A DNA stretch of 43,241 nucleotides from Candidatus Kuenenia stuttgartensis (GTDB lineage: Bacteria > Gemmatimonadota > Gemmatimonadetes > Gemmatimonadales > Gemmatimonadaceae): the NCBI GenBank assembly GCA_943330235.2, contig CALQGY020000017.1:1-43241 (forward strand). The letters run 5' to 3'. How positions within the stretch are numbered: position 1 is the first letter of the stretch; each line of letters opens with the position of its first letter. The position numbers were made by a program, and so were the translations under genes. Positions 1-9,138 of this stretch are shown in pieces. Below the pieces are notes generated by a model. The model did not search any database and was not told the DNA's origin. It saw nothing but the letters and a program-made list of their open reading frames with translations.

Positions 1-1
1 G

Positions 2-2320
2 CAGCGTGTGGTGAACGAAGCGCCGACCATGCTGGCGTACTGGGATGCGTCGCTGCGCTGTCGCTATGCGAACGATGCCTATCTGCTCTGGTTCGGCCGC
101 ACCGCGGCGCAGATGCAGGGGATCCGCATGCAAGACCTGCTGGGCCCGGTCTTCGCCATGAACCAGCGCTACATCGACGGCGCGCTGGGCGGCAAGACGC
201 AATCGTTTGAGCGCCAGCTGACGCTCGCGTCGGGGGTCGTCCGCGACTCGCTCGCCACCTACACCCCCGATATCGTCGACGGCGTCGTGCGCGGCTTTGT
301 CGCGCACGTCACCGATGTCACGGAGTCTCGTGCGCTGCTGAGGGCGCTGCAGGATAAGGAGCACGAGCTCGAACGCACGCGTGCGCGCCATGCGGAAATC
401 CAATCGCTGGTCGACAAGCTGTCTGTGGGCGTGATCGTGCGGCGCGGTCGTGACGAGGCCCTCATCGGGAATCCGGCGGCGCTTGCGCTGCTCGATCTCA
501 CCGAGGCGGAGTTTCTGGGTCTGGCGCCCCCCGACCCGCGACGGCGCATCATTCGTGCGGACGGATCACTGTTTCCGGCCGAGGCATTTCCGGTGCAGAT
601 GGTGCAGAGTACTGGCACTGCCATTCATGGGCTGGTGATGGGCATCGATCGTCCCCGCATCGGCGATCGCGTCTGGGTGCTGGTCGATGCAGAGCCGCGA
701 CCAGACGAGATTGGCGAGAGCGACATTGTCTGCACGCTGGTCGATATCACAGAGCGGCACAATGCTGAAGCGTCCCTCGCGCAGGCGCGCACGTGGTTGA
801 TGCAAGCCGTAGCCGCCGGCGGGGTGCGCCTCTGGGATTGGGACCTGACGACCAACCACATTCGTTCCTCCGCAGAAATCACCGGCGATACGGCGGGTGG
901 TGCCGACGACATTGCCGGCTCGCTGGACAAGGCGTTCGCCCGCGTGCACCCCGAGGACACCGCGCGCCTCCGGCAGGAGATGGCCGTCTTCGTGCGCGGC
1001 ACAGCGCTGCGGCATCAGGCGGAGTTCCGCGTCCAGGACGCCGACGGTACCGTACGGCACGTGCTCTCCCATTCGGCGAAGCAACTGCGCCCCGATGGCA
1101 TCCCGGAGCGCATTCTCGGCGCGAATTTCGACGTCACCGAGCGCGTCGAGTTGCAACTGCAGCTCCAGCAGTCACAGAAACTGGAAGGCATCGGTCAGCT
1201 CGCCGGCGGCATCGCGCATGATTTCAACAACATCATGACGGTGATCAATGCCACCGCCGAGTTGGCGCTCCAGCAGGTGGCCCCCGCCCACCCGTTGTTC
1301 GGTGAGCTTGAGGACATCCGCCGAGCCGGCGAACACGCGGCGCTGCTCACGCGACAGCTGCTGGCCTTTACGCGCCAGCAGATCGTCTCTCCCAAAAATC
1401 TGTCGCTCAGCGAAGTCGTGGGGAGCATGGAGAACATGATGCGCCGCCTCGTGCCAGAGCGCATTCAGGTGCAGTTCGCGCTGGATCCCGACGCGGGCAC
1501 AATACACGCCGACCGGATTGAGATCGAACAGGTGCTGCTGAACCTCGTGCTCAATGCCAGCGATGCGATGCCAGACGGCGGCGCGCTGCAGATCACCACG
1601 TCGGCCGAACATCTCGGCGAAGAACGCGAGCACAGTCTCAAGCAGGTCCCGGCGGGCGACTACGTCCAGTTGCGCGTCGCCGACACCGGGACGGGGATGA
1701 GCGACGCTGTACGACGTCGCATCTTCGAACCGTTCTTTACCACCAAAGGGCTCGCGAAGGGGAGCGGACTTGGGCTATCCACCGTGTACGGCATCGTGAA
1801 GCAACGCGGTGGCGCCATTCTCGTGGACAGCATGCCCGGCCACGGCACGACATTCCGCGTGTTCCTCCCCTCGATCATCCCCGACCTCGCGTCGCTAGCA
1901 CCGACAGCGCCCCGCGCCATCACGCCTCCGAATTCACCGATCACGCACCAAGGCACCGAAACCATCCTCATTGCAGAAGATGATCATGCCATCCTGCTGT
2001 TGGTGTCGCGCATCCTGCGTGCGGCCGGTTACACGGTACTCACCGCGGGCACCGGCGAGGAAGCGCTCGACGTGCTGCGGCAGCATCAGGGCGAGGTGCA
2101 CCTGCTGCTGACCGACGTGATCATGCCCGAGATGGGCGGTCGCGAGCTGGCGGAACAGGCATGCGCCCTGCACCCGTCGTTACGCGTCATCTACACCTCG
2201 GGGCACACCGACGACGACATTGTGCGCTACGGCGTGATGGATTCACCCGCCAGCTTCCTCAGCAAGCCGTACGCGTTGCACGAACTGACCGACAAGGTGC
2301 GGGCCGCGCTTGATGCATAA
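2..2320 (+). CDS. Multi-PAS hybrid histidine kinase with C-terminal receiver (5' end outside window)
   Basis: This is a sensory histidine kinase that autophosphorylates and passes phosphate to its own receiver domain. The frame is open to the window edge, and the visible protein begins inside a PAS domain (NEAPTMLAYWD), so the true start lies upstream. Counting from the GTG at 8, PAS domains lie at about 1-105, 134-250 and 262-380, with a short coiled coil near 105-133. The dimerisation and phosphoacceptor helix contains GGIAHDFNN with His404. The ATPase domain shows the N-box LNLVLNASDAM near 506, DTGTGM near 558 and GSGLGLS near 585. The receiver spans about 645-770 with phospho-acceptor Asp703 (LLTDVIMPE). 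No membrane segment is visible, so the visible part is cytoplasmic. The input signal and output partner are unknown. Its kinase core resembles that of the kinase at 24976. Confidence 0.93.
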   Translation, partial: QRVVNEAPTMLAYWDASLRCRYANDAYLLWFGRTAAQMQGIRMQDLLGPVFAMNQRYIDGALGGKTQSFERQLTLASGVVRDSLATYTPDIVDGVVRGFVAHVTDVTESRALLRALQDKEHELERTRARHAEIQSLVDKLSVGVIVRRGRDEALIGNPAALALLDLTEAEFLGLAPPDPRRRIIRADGSLFPAEAFPVQMVQSTGTAIHGLVMGIDRPRIGDRVWVLVDAEPRPDEIGESDIVCTLVDITERHNAEASLAQARTWLMQAVAAGGVRLWDWDLTTNHIRSSAEITGDTAGGADDIAGSLDKAFARVHPEDTARLRQEMAVFVRGTALRHQAEFRVQDADGTVRHVLSHSAKQLRPDGIPERILGANFDVTERVELQLQLQQSQKLEGIGQLAGGIAHDFNNIMTVINATAELALQQVAPAHPLFGELEDIRRAGEHAALLTRQLLAFTRQQIVSPKNLSLSEVVGSMENMMRRLVPERIQVQFALDPDAGTIHADRIEIEQVLLNLVLNASDAMPDGGALQITTSAEHLGEEREHSLKQVPAGDYVQLRVADTGTGMSDAVRRRIFEPFFTTKGLAKGSGLGLSTVYGIVKQRGGAILVDSMPGHGTTFRVFLPSIIPDLASLAPTAPRAITPPNSPITHQGTETILIAEDDHAILLLVSRILRAAGYTVLTAGTGEEALDVLRQHQGEVHLLLTDVIMPEMGGRELAEQACALHPSLRVIYTSGHTDDDIVRYGVMDSPASFLSKPYALHELTDKVRAALDA

Positions 2321-2344
2321 CGTCTCGTGTAACGTGTCGCAGAA

Positions 2345-2389
2345 CGGGTCGTGTAACGCGATGCAGACCGCATTGCGTTACCCGGCCCG
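2345..2389. terminator. Long imperfect hairpin between convergent genes
   Basis: The arms GTAACGCGATGC (2353-2364) and GCATTGCGTTAC (2370-2381) pair over 12 bp with one G-T wobble and a 5-nt loop. Pairing continues outward through 2345-2351 with 2383-2389. It lies between the convergent kinase and DUF5916 genes and could stop transcription from both sides. No T-tract follows, so termination is inferred from position and structure. The flank also carries a short direct repeat, TCGTGTAACG, at 2324 and 2349. Confidence 0.5.
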
Positions 2390-2415
2390 TCGCCCCGGAC
2401 ACACAGGGGCGCGGT

Positions 2416-4740
2416 TCAGCCGCCCTTGCCGAACTGCCGCGTGAACTTGACGAACATCGAGCGCTGCTGCGGACGCACCCAGTCCAGCAGGCCGTTGGCC
2501 TCGCGGCCGTCGTTGATGACGATGAACAGCCCCGTGCCCGCGGTGTTCAGCCACCCGAATCGCACATTGGACGAGAAGATGTGCGCCTGATTGTTGTACT
2601 GCGTGAGCGTCTGGACGAACACGCGCGGGGTAAACGCGTAGTTGAGACGCAGCGCCTGCAGCGAGCTGACGAAATTGCCTTGCGGTAATCGCACGCGGTT
2701 GTAATCCGCCGTGTACGACCCGGTAAACGCGGCACCATGCCGCAGGGTCACTGTGCCGCTCCCGCCGGCGCGCTGGCCCGTCCAGAACTGTCCGACATCG
2801 AAACGACCCGTGGCCGACAGCTTCTCGCTGGGGTCCGTGACATAGTCGAAGCCCACCGTCCCCCAGTCGTACGACCCCACCGGAATTACCACACCGGGCG
2901 CGATGGTAAACGGTCGCTGCAATCCTTCGTGCGAGATGTTGTACTCGGGGCCGAACTTGGTGCTGTTCGCGAGTTCGATTTCGGTCAGATCGAGGTGCAG
3001 ATAGCCCGTCTGGTAGAAGCCGTCGGTCAGCCCCGTGTAGCCCTTGTAGCTCACGTGCGGATTCCACTGCTTGAACCAGTCCCACTGCGGCTCGCGCACG
3101 AGGCGCATGAGCGAGACGTCGTAGGCGCGATACCCGCCCGGCCGACTCATAAAGCCGACTTCGGGGTTGAAGTCGTCCCCCACCTGTGCGATGCGCGCGT
3201 TGTGGTTCCAGACGTTGGTCTGGTAGGCAATACGCGCGCTGAGCGCATTCGCATCGTGTGTGAGACCGGGCGTCGTGGTGCGCGCGGCCCAGAAGTCGCT
3301 GGTCCAGCGCTGCCCAAATCCCCAGCGGCCGTCCACCGCGTACGTGCGATTGACATCGGCCGCCGAATCGGTAGCCATCCGCTGCACGACCATGGCCCCG
3401 ATGCGCGAGCGCGTGGAGAGTTCGCGCGTCGCGCGTCCAACGGTGAAGGACTGCCCGCTCGTGCTCGCGTCGGCCGCATCGGTGATCATCTGCAGCAGGC
3501 CGATGGTCGTCTTGCCGACGCGGCCCGACAAGCGCCCGCCGCCCACAATCGGTTCCGGCGTGCCGTTGTCGGCGATGCCGATCCGGCGCGTGAAGAACAG
3601 ATCGATGGCTTGCGGCGTCCCCGCGGAGAAAGTGCCTGCATTCTCGAGGAAGAACGGGCGTTTTTCGGGGAAGAACACGGGGAAACGCGTGAGATTCACG
3701 CGCTGATCGTCCACCTCGACCTGCGCGAAATCGGTGTTGTAGGTGAGATCGAGCGTGAGCGCGGGGGTCACGCCGTACTTGATTTCCCCACCTACTTCCG
3801 TGGGCGTGGACGACTTGGCCACGCCACCGGTCCACGTCTTTTGCGACGATGTGAGCACGTACGGCGTGATGGTCTGAATGCGCCGCGTCGGCACGAGCAG
3901 ATTGGTTAGCTGCCCCGCCAGCGACAGACGATAGAGGTTGAACTGACGCGGAATGAACGACCAGTACAACTCTTCGTTTTTGCGGCGAATGCTGCGTGAC
4001 ACATTCAGCCCCCACGTTTGTTCGGCGCTCCCCGACTGATAGCGCAGCGTGGAGTACGGAATGCGGAACTCCGCGGTCCATCCCAGCGAATCAATGTGCG
4101 TCGCGACCGACCAGCTGGCGTCCCAGTTCACGTTGAAGCCGCCCATCGCGCCGGCCTGCATGCGATTCTGTCCCGCAACGGCCGCGCCGCCGCCTTCGCC
4201 TTCGCGAATCACCTGCCCGTCATATTCAATGCCGGCCGGCGTCGTCGCGAACACAAAGCCGTTCTGACGATCGTGATACGTGTCGAAGATGAACGCAATG
4301 TGATCGCTGTTGGCGAGCTGCACGTCGCGGATTTTTTCGCCGGCAACGATGAGCTGCGGCTCGCGATCGAACATCCGCGCGCCGATGTAGAGGTACATGC
4401 CGTCGGTGGCGAGACGCACCTCGGTGCGCTCCGATGCCGGCACGCCTTCGTTGAGCTCACGCTGCACGAAGTCGGTGATGGGGGTCCCGCTGTGCCACAT
4501 CGCCTCATCGAGGCGGCCGTCGATGGTGGGCGCCACCGTAATGCGCTGCGCCTGCGCGACGGGCAACGGACGCGCACGCGCGGCCCGCGCAAAGGAGTCG
4601 GCAACGGCCGCATCCAAACGCGGCGCGCCTCGGGCGGGCTGCGCTGACACGGGCGACAGCGAGGCGGCCGAGGCGAGAAGGGCGGCCGCGCACAACGCGT
4701 GCGCCCGAGGACGACGCGAGATCTTCAGTGTGGTAGACAT
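2416..4740 (-). CDS. DUF5916 domain-containing protein with N-terminal CBM9-like domain
   Basis: This is a secreted protein of 774 residues. A signal peptide (MSTTLKI..., cleavage near SPVSAQPA) leads into a carbohydrate-binding family 9-like domain (about 55-240) with the typical opening PTIDGRLDEAMW and later FIFDTYHDRQNGFVF. The rest is a long, aromatic-rich beta region of DUF5916 type, which resembles an outer-membrane beta-barrel (LNYAFTPRVFVQTLTQYN, then a terminal strand pattern ending FVKFTRQFGKGG). DUF5916 proteins are common in Gemmatimonadota and Bacteroidota, and their biochemical role is not established. An in-frame upstream ATG exists at 4761, but the start at 4740 places the signal peptide at the N-terminus. 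It is the last gene of a minus-strand run starting with the DsbA-like gene at 7516. Confidence 0.88.
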   Translation of the reverse strand: MSTTLKISRRPRAHALCAAALLASAASLSPVSAQPARGAPRLDAAVADSFARAARARPLPVAQAQRITVAPTIDGRLDEAMWHSGTPITDFVQRELNEGVPASERTEVRLATDGMYLYIGARMFDREPQLIVAGEKIRDVQLANSDHIAFIFDTYHDRQNGFVFATTPAGIEYDGQVIREGEGGGAAVAGQNRMQAGAMGGFNVNWDASWSVATHIDSLGWTAEFRIPYSTLRYQSGSAEQTWGLNVSRSIRRKNEELYWSFIPRQFNLYRLSLAGQLTNLLVPTRRIQTITPYVLTSSQKTWTGGVAKSSTPTEVGGEIKYGVTPALTLDLTYNTDFAQVEVDDQRVNLTRFPVFFPEKRPFFLENAGTFSAGTPQAIDLFFTRRIGIADNGTPEPIVGGGRLSGRVGKTTIGLLQMITDAADASTSGQSFTVGRATRELSTRSRIGAMVVQRMATDSAADVNRTYAVDGRWGFGQRWTSDFWAARTTTPGLTHDANALSARIAYQTNVWNHNARIAQVGDDFNPEVGFMSRPGGYRAYDVSLMRLVREPQWDWFKQWNPHVSYKGYTGLTDGFYQTGYLHLDLTEIELANSTKFGPEYNISHEGLQRPFTIAPGVVIPVGSYDWGTVGFDYVTDPSEKLSATGRFDVGQFWTGQRAGGSGTVTLRHGAAFTGSYTADYNRVRLPQGNFVSSLQALRLNYAFTPRVFVQTLTQYNNQAHIFSSNVRFGWLNTAGTGLFIVINDGREANGLLDWVRPQQRSMFVKFTRQFGKGG

Positions 4741-4819
4741 GGGTAGCCCAAGTCTGCGCACGGGGCGCGTCGCGCGCTACTGATTGCATCACCCCCTGAA
4801 CGGGTACCGCCGTGCGCGG

Positions 4820-6226
4820 CTAGCCGTGTACGAGTGCGGGGCGACGTGCGCCGTGCTGCGTCGCGTGTTCGTACGCGTGCGCCAGCTGCAGGACGGCCAG
4901 ATCGCCGCGTGGGCGCCCCACAATCTGCAGCCCCACCGGCAGGCCGTCGGTCGTGAAGCCCGCGGGCACCGAGATGGCCGGACACGCCATGAACGACACG
5001 TACCACGTGGAGCGCATCCAGTCCACGTAGGTTGGCATAGGGATCCCGTTGATCTCGGTGCGATAGGGCACCGTAATGTCGAACGGTTCCACCTGCGTCA
5101 CCGGCAGCACGAAGTAGTCGAACCGTTCAAAAAACGTGGCCGCCTGTTGAAACATCAGCGACTGCCGTGCGCTGGCCCGGGCGACATCGGCGGAGCTCAA
5201 CCGCTCGGCTTCGGCCACCTCCCACTGCACCGGAGCCTTCACCCACTCGGGGCGCTGCGCCACCAGCGCCTTGTAGTTGGTGTGAAACGACAAGTGCCGC
5301 AGCGTGAGGAAGGCGTCGTCCACCCCTGTGAAATCGGGTTCGGCATCATCCACCGTGCACCCCATCGACTCGAACACCGCCCGCTGCGCATTGATCACCC
5401 GACGGATTTCCGGCTCCACGGGAATGCCGCCCAGATCACCCCACCAGGCGATACGGGCGCCGGCCATGTCGCGTGCCAATGACTGCGCGAACTGCGCCGG
5501 ATCAAGATCGAGCGACAGCGGATGATGTGAATGCGGCCCGGCCATCGCACTCAGCATGAGCGCCGTATCGGCGACGGTCCGCGCCATGGGCCCCGACACC
5601 GACAACGGTGACCACGTGGTCGTGTCGTTGGGCACCACGCCCGGCGACGGACGGAAGCCCACGATGTTGCAGAAGGCCGCCGGATTGCGCAGCGACCCGC
5701 CGGTATCACTCCCGTCGGCAATGGGCACCATGCCGCACGCCAGCGCCACTGCGGCCCCGCCGCTGCTGCCACCGCAGGTGCGGTCCAGCGCGTATGGGTT
5801 GCGCGTGGCGCCGAACACCTCATTGAACGTCTGCGATCCCGCGCCGAATTCGGGCGTATTGGTCTTGCCGATGGTAATCGCTCCCGCCGCGCGCAACCGC
5901 TGCACGATGGGCGCATCGGCGGTGGGCACGTGGTCCCGATAAAACCGCGAGCCGCGCGTCGTGCGGATACCGGCCGTGTCCACCAGATCTTTGTGCGCCA
6001 CGGGCAGACCGTGCAACGGCCCAAGCGAGCGTCCCTCGGCCGTCGCCGCGTCGGCCGCGTCGGCCTCAGCCAAGGCGCGGTCGGCCACCAGCGTCACCAC
6101 GGCGTTCACCGCAGGATTGTGCTGCGCGATCTGCGCCAAGTGCGCGTGCATGACCTCGCGCGCCGAGACCTGACCGGACCGCATGAGCGCCACGAGTTCG
6201 GTCGCGGAGAGAAAACAGAGATTCAT
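4820..6226 (-). CDS. Amidase (amidase signature family)
   Basis: This is a 468-residue amidase-signature hydrolase, related in fold to GatA and AmiE-type amidases, that cleaves a C-N amide bond. The Ser-cisSer-Lys catalytic set is visible: Lys79 in GLPVAHKDLVDTAG, the cis-Ser in the GGSSGG loop at 152-157, and nucleophile Ser178 in SDTGGSLRNPA. The full domain is present, through to the C-terminal PVGLQIVGRP motif. The start at 6226 (MNLCFLS) was preferred over an in-frame ATG nine codons upstream because it begins at the usual helix of the family. No signal peptide is seen, so it is probably cytoplasmic. No gatB or gatC lies nearby, so a role in tRNA amidation is unlikely. It follows the SnoaL-like gene by 54 nt and is probably co-transcribed. 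The substrate is not predictable. Confidence 0.93.
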   Translation of the reverse strand: MNLCFLSATELVALMRSGQVSAREVMHAHLAQIAQHNPAVNAVVTLVADRALAEADAADAATAEGRSLGPLHGLPVAHKDLVDTAGIRTTRGSRFYRDHVPTADAPIVQRLRAAGAITIGKTNTPEFGAGSQTFNEVFGATRNPYALDRTCGGSSGGAAVALACGMVPIADGSDTGGSLRNPAAFCNIVGFRPSPGVVPNDTTTWSPLSVSGPMARTVADTALMLSAMAGPHSHHPLSLDLDPAQFAQSLARDMAGARIAWWGDLGGIPVEPEIRRVINAQRAVFESMGCTVDDAEPDFTGVDDAFLTLRHLSFHTNYKALVAQRPEWVKAPVQWEVAEAERLSSADVARASARQSLMFQQAATFFERFDYFVLPVTQVEPFDITVPYRTEINGIPMPTYVDWMRSTWYVSFMACPAISVPAGFTTDGLPVGLQIVGRPRGDLAVLQLAHAYEHATQHGARRPALVHG

Positions 6227-6280
6227 GGTGTGGCTGGCAAACGGGGGGAACAAGCGAGAGCTGCTGATGGCACGTCCGCG

Positions 6281-6682
6281 TTACGGCAGCGCCACCCGAC
6301 CTTCCAAATACACCTCGGACTGAATGAGCCAGCCCATGGGCGTGTAGCACCACTCCGCGGTGTACGTGCCCTCCATGTCCTGGAGTCCGGTGCGCGTGCT
6401 CCAGCGCCCGGTCCACTGACCACGCTCCGTCGCCGCCAAGGGCGTCTCGCGCACGATCACCAAACCGGTGTCCCGTACATAGCCGCGAAAGCTCTTATCC
6501 GCGAACTGCTCGGCGAACGCGGCGTGCGAGGCATCGCGCCCCACCAGCTTCGGGCCACCGGCAACCGCCACCGTGACATCAGGCAGCAGAAACGACACCA
6601 CGCGATCGGCATCACGATCGGCGATGGCTCGGTTGGACTGCGCGCGCCGTGCGCGGATATCGGATTCGTGTCGGCTCATCAT
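6281..6682 (-). CDS. NTF2/SnoaL-like (DUF4440-type) domain protein
   Basis: This is a 133-residue single-domain protein. The pattern of a helical opening (ARRAQSNRAIADRDADRVVSFLLPDVTVAVAGG), a central GRDASHAAFAEQFAD segment, and alternating strands ending EGTYTAEWCYTPMGWLIQSEVYLEGR fits the cone-shaped NTF2-like fold. Members act as small enzymes, ligand-binding proteins or accessory domains, so the fold alone gives no specific function. There is no signal peptide. The start is one of two adjacent ATG codons (6682 or 6679). It begins one base after the stop codon of the DsbA-like gene, which points to translational coupling. Confidence 0.8.
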   Translation of the reverse strand: MMSRHESDIRARRAQSNRAIADRDADRVVSFLLPDVTVAVAGGPKLVGRDASHAAFAEQFADKSFRGYVRDTGLVIVRETPLAATERGQWTGRWSTRTGLQDMEGTYTAEWCYTPMGWLIQSEVYLEGRVALP

Positions 6683-6685
6683 GCG

Positions 6686-7516
6686 CTATTTCCCGGTGAG
6701 AACAGAGTCGATGACGGCACGCAGCATCGCCAGCGGCGCGGTCCCAGCGAGACGCCGTGTCCCCACCATCACGAGCGGCGGGGCGCCCATCTGCGTCGAA
6801 TCGGCCCAGTCGATGTCGTAGCGTACGCGCCGCAGCAGCCGACCGCTGTCGGTGCAATTGCGCAGCGCATAGCCATCGACGCCGTCGACGGTGGCCAACG
6901 AGTCCAGCAGGCGATTGGCATCCGCGGCGCGCGTGTCGTTCCACTGGGCCTGCGCCGCGTAGATGCGCGCGCTCGATTCCCAGAACTTCCCCTGCACGCT
7001 GGCACAGAGCGCCGCACTGGCGGCGCGCACGGCGGCCGGATGCTCGCGGAGCGGATAGTGCACCCACGTCAGTCGCGCCTTTCCTGTTTCGAGGTAGTCG
7101 CGGCGGATGACCGGCAGCGTCGTCTCAAACCACACGCGACACGCGGCGCACGCGTAGTCGCCAATCACATAGATCGGCACCGACGCCGACGCGGCCCCGA
7201 GCACGCGCCCCGCATCGGCCGAGTCCAACATCCGATCGGGAATCTGCTGATTCCGCCCCGGCGGCAGTCGACGCACATCGACCGCCGGCACCTCCGCGGC
7301 GGCACTCATCCGTCCCGAACGCGACGCAGACGACGTCGCGTTATCCGACCCATTCCGCGATGCGCCGTCGCACGCCACGGCCACGAGCGCGGTCGCCATC
7401 GTGAGACGCGAGAGACGGACACCGCTGCGGAATCTGAGGCGGAGACCGCAGCGGAGACCGGTGCGGAAACTGCGACCGCAGGCCGAGCGGAATGCGGAGA
7501 GGAAGGACCGGGGCAT
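6686..7516 (-). CDS. Secreted DsbA/thioredoxin-fold protein with CxxC
   Basis: This is a thioredoxin-fold protein of the DsbA-like or Thioredoxin_4 group, probably acting outside the cytoplasm on thiols or disulfides. The strand VPIYVIGDYACAACRVWF carries the redox motif Cys123-Ala-Ala-Cys126. The insertion helix follows (VHYPLREHPAAVRAASAALCA), and GAPPLVMVG fits the segment preceding the last strand that normally holds the cis-proline. The N-terminus is unusual: residues 1-40 are arginine-rich and repeat-encoded, and a better export signal begins at the in-frame ATG at 7399 (MATALVAVACDGAS, with a possible lipid-attachment Cys). Translation may therefore start there, giving about 237 residues. 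No DsbB or DsbD partner is seen nearby. It heads the minus-strand run of four genes and diverges from the haloperoxidase gene over 90 bp. Confidence 0.8.
   Translation of the reverse strand: MPRSFLSAFRSACGRSFRTGLRCGLRLRFRSGVRLSRLTMATALVAVACDGASRNGSDNATSSASRSGRMSAAAEVPAVDVRRLPPGRNQQIPDRMLDSADAGRVLGAASASVPIYVIGDYACAACRVWFETTLPVIRRDYLETGKARLTWVHYPLREHPAAVRAASAALCASVQGKFWESSARIYAAQAQWNDTRAADANRLLDSLATVDGVDGYALRNCTDSGRLLRRVRYDIDWADSTQMGAPPLVMVGTRRLAGTAPLAMLRAVIDSVLTGK
7439..7474. repeat. Degenerate 12-nt tandem repeat near the DsbA-like start
   Basis: Three consecutive units read GCGGAGACCGCA, GCGGAGACCGGT and GCGGAAACTGCG. They lie inside the uncertain N-terminal coding region of the DsbA-like gene, where they give an arginine-rich sequence. 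If translation starts at 7399, they lie in the upstream leader instead. Confidence 0.6.
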
Positions 7517-7594
7517 ACCGCAAGCTACTGTCCCTATCGCGGCTCGCCCACTGGGCCTAACCTATCCCCGTATGCCACTTCATTGCGGATACTC

Positions 7595-7600
7595 CGGAGG
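7595..7600 (+). promoter_or_regulatory. Ribosome binding site deciding the haloperoxidase start
   Basis: CGGAGG lies six bases before the ATG at 7607. It selects this start over the very long upstream open frame, which runs antisense across the DsbA-like and amidase genes. Confidence 0.75.
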
Positions 7601-7606
7601 CGCCCG

Positions 7607-9064
7607 ATGACGCGGGGACGATACGCGCTGGGCCTGACCGTCGCGACGCTCCTCCTTGTCGGCTGTGCCGCTGAACCCGCGCCGCCCGACCCGCAGTTGG
7701 TCTCGCAATGGATGCGCACCTCATTGGCCTTCGTGCGCAGTGAGCGACTCGGTGCGCCGGTGGCCTCGCGCGTATCGGCGTATAGCGCGCTGGCCTTGTA
7801 CGAGGGGTACGCAGCCGACCCGCACTCGGTGCTGCGGTCGCTGGGCAACCAGTTGAACGGCGCGCCCCCCTTCGCGGCCGGCGTGACGTCCGAGGCTCCG
7901 TCGCTGGACGGCGCCACCGTGGCGGCCGAAGCCGAGCGCGTGGTGATGGACTCGCTCTTTCGGGACGGCATGCCCGGTACGCGGCGCACCATCGACTCGC
8001 TGGCCGCCGCGCAGATCGCCGCGCGCGCCGCGGCCGGTGTGCAGGCCGCTGATCAGGCCCGCGCCATCGCGCGCGGCCGTGATATCGGCGCCGCCATTCT
8101 GGCCTGGGCCGCCACCGACAGCTTTTTCGCCACCCGCGGCCGGCCGTGGGCCCCATCCGGCACGCGCGACACGTGGGTGAACACCGCTAACGTGTCGCAG
8201 TTCGTGCCGCAAACGTTGTCGGGGCAGTCGGATCTGGTGCAGTTCGCCAACCCCAACGTGCATGTCGACGTGGAGCGCGCCACCACCAAGGGCACCTTCA
8301 CCAATCGCCCCAAGGCCGACGGCCCCACCACGCTGCCGGCGTTCAACCCCACCAAACCCACCGAACCGTATTGGGGCCGCCTGCGCCCCTTTACGCTGGC
8401 CAGTGGCGATGAGTGCGCGCCGCCGGCGCCGCCCGGCTACTCGGAGAAGCCGGGGTCGGACTTTTACGCCATGGGCCAGCAGTTCTACGACACCGTGCAG
8501 GCGCTCACGCCCGCGCAAAAGGAGATCGCGTTGTTCTGGGCCGATAACCCGGTGGCGACCGGCACCCCCGGATTTCACTGGATCAGCGTGGTGAACCAGA
8601 TGGTGGCGCGCCGTGGACTCAGCGCGGATGCCGCCGCGGAGCTGTACGCGCTCACGTCCATCGCGATTGCCGATGCGTTCATCGGCTGCTGGCGCGAGAA
8701 GTATCGCTCCAACGTCGTGCGCCCGGTGACGTATGTGCAGCGCGTCTTCGATCCGAAATTCCAGACGGTGATCCCCACGCCACCGTTCCCCGAATACACG
8801 TCGGGACATTCGGTGCAGTCGGGCGCGGCGGTGGATGTGCTGATCGCGCTGTTGGGCGACACCATCGCCTTCACCGACTCCTCGCAGGTGGACATCGGGC
8901 AGCCGCCACGCCCGTTCGCGTCGTTCTCGGCGGCACGCACGGAGGTGGCCATGTCGCGCGTGTATGCCGGCGTGCACTACTTCCCCGCCGTCCAGGACGG
9001 ACTGGTGCAGGGCCAGTGCATTGGGCGGCGTGTGCGCGCGCTCAAGACGCGTCGCGCGCCGTGA
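7607..9064 (+). CDS. Vanadium-dependent haloperoxidase-type lipoprotein (PAP2 superfamily)
   Basis: This is a 485-residue protein with a lipoprotein signal (LLLVGC, Cys20) in the vanadium haloperoxidase/PAP2 superfamily. The vanadate/phosphate pocket is complete: Lys365 and Arg372 in KYRSNVVRP, Ser399-Gly400-His401 in EYTSGHSVQSG, and Arg451 and His457 in SRVYAGVHYFP. Haloperoxidases use H2O2 and halide to make hypohalous species; relatives with the same pocket are phosphatases, so the activity is a family-level inference. The first pocket motif is preceded by LTSIAIADAFIGCWREKY, typical of the bacterial branch. It is probably anchored in the envelope facing the periplasm or cell surface. A VCBS/ASPIC lipoprotein follows after 74 bp in the same direction, and a SusC/SusD pair lies further downstream. 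Confidence 0.88.
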   Translation: MTRGRYALGLTVATLLLVGCAAEPAPPDPQLVSQWMRTSLAFVRSERLGAPVASRVSAYSALALYEGYAADPHSVLRSLGNQLNGAPPFAAGVTSEAPSLDGATVAAEAERVVMDSLFRDGMPGTRRTIDSLAAAQIAARAAAGVQAADQARAIARGRDIGAAILAWAATDSFFATRGRPWAPSGTRDTWVNTANVSQFVPQTLSGQSDLVQFANPNVHVDVERATTKGTFTNRPKADGPTTLPAFNPTKPTEPYWGRLRPFTLASGDECAPPAPPGYSEKPGSDFYAMGQQFYDTVQALTPAQKEIALFWADNPVATGTPGFHWISVVNQMVARRGLSADAAAELYALTSIAIADAFIGCWREKYRSNVVRPVTYVQRVFDPKFQTVIPTPPFPEYTSGHSVQSGAAVDVLIALLGDTIAFTDSSQVDIGQPPRPFASFSAARTEVAMSRVYAGVHYFPAVQDGLVQGQCIGRRVRALKTRRAP

Positions 9065-9138
9065 GCGGAATGTCGCACCGAATACCGCACCCGCCGAAGC
9101 AACGGCCGGAGCGAAAGCGCGCCGACCTTCACGGCGTG

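Noticed and set aside
5930-7606. Extension of the haloperoxidase frame upstream to 5930
   Set aside because: It runs antisense to the amidase, SnoaL-like and DsbA-like genes and has no ribosome site; CGGAGG and a lipoprotein signal place the start at 7607.
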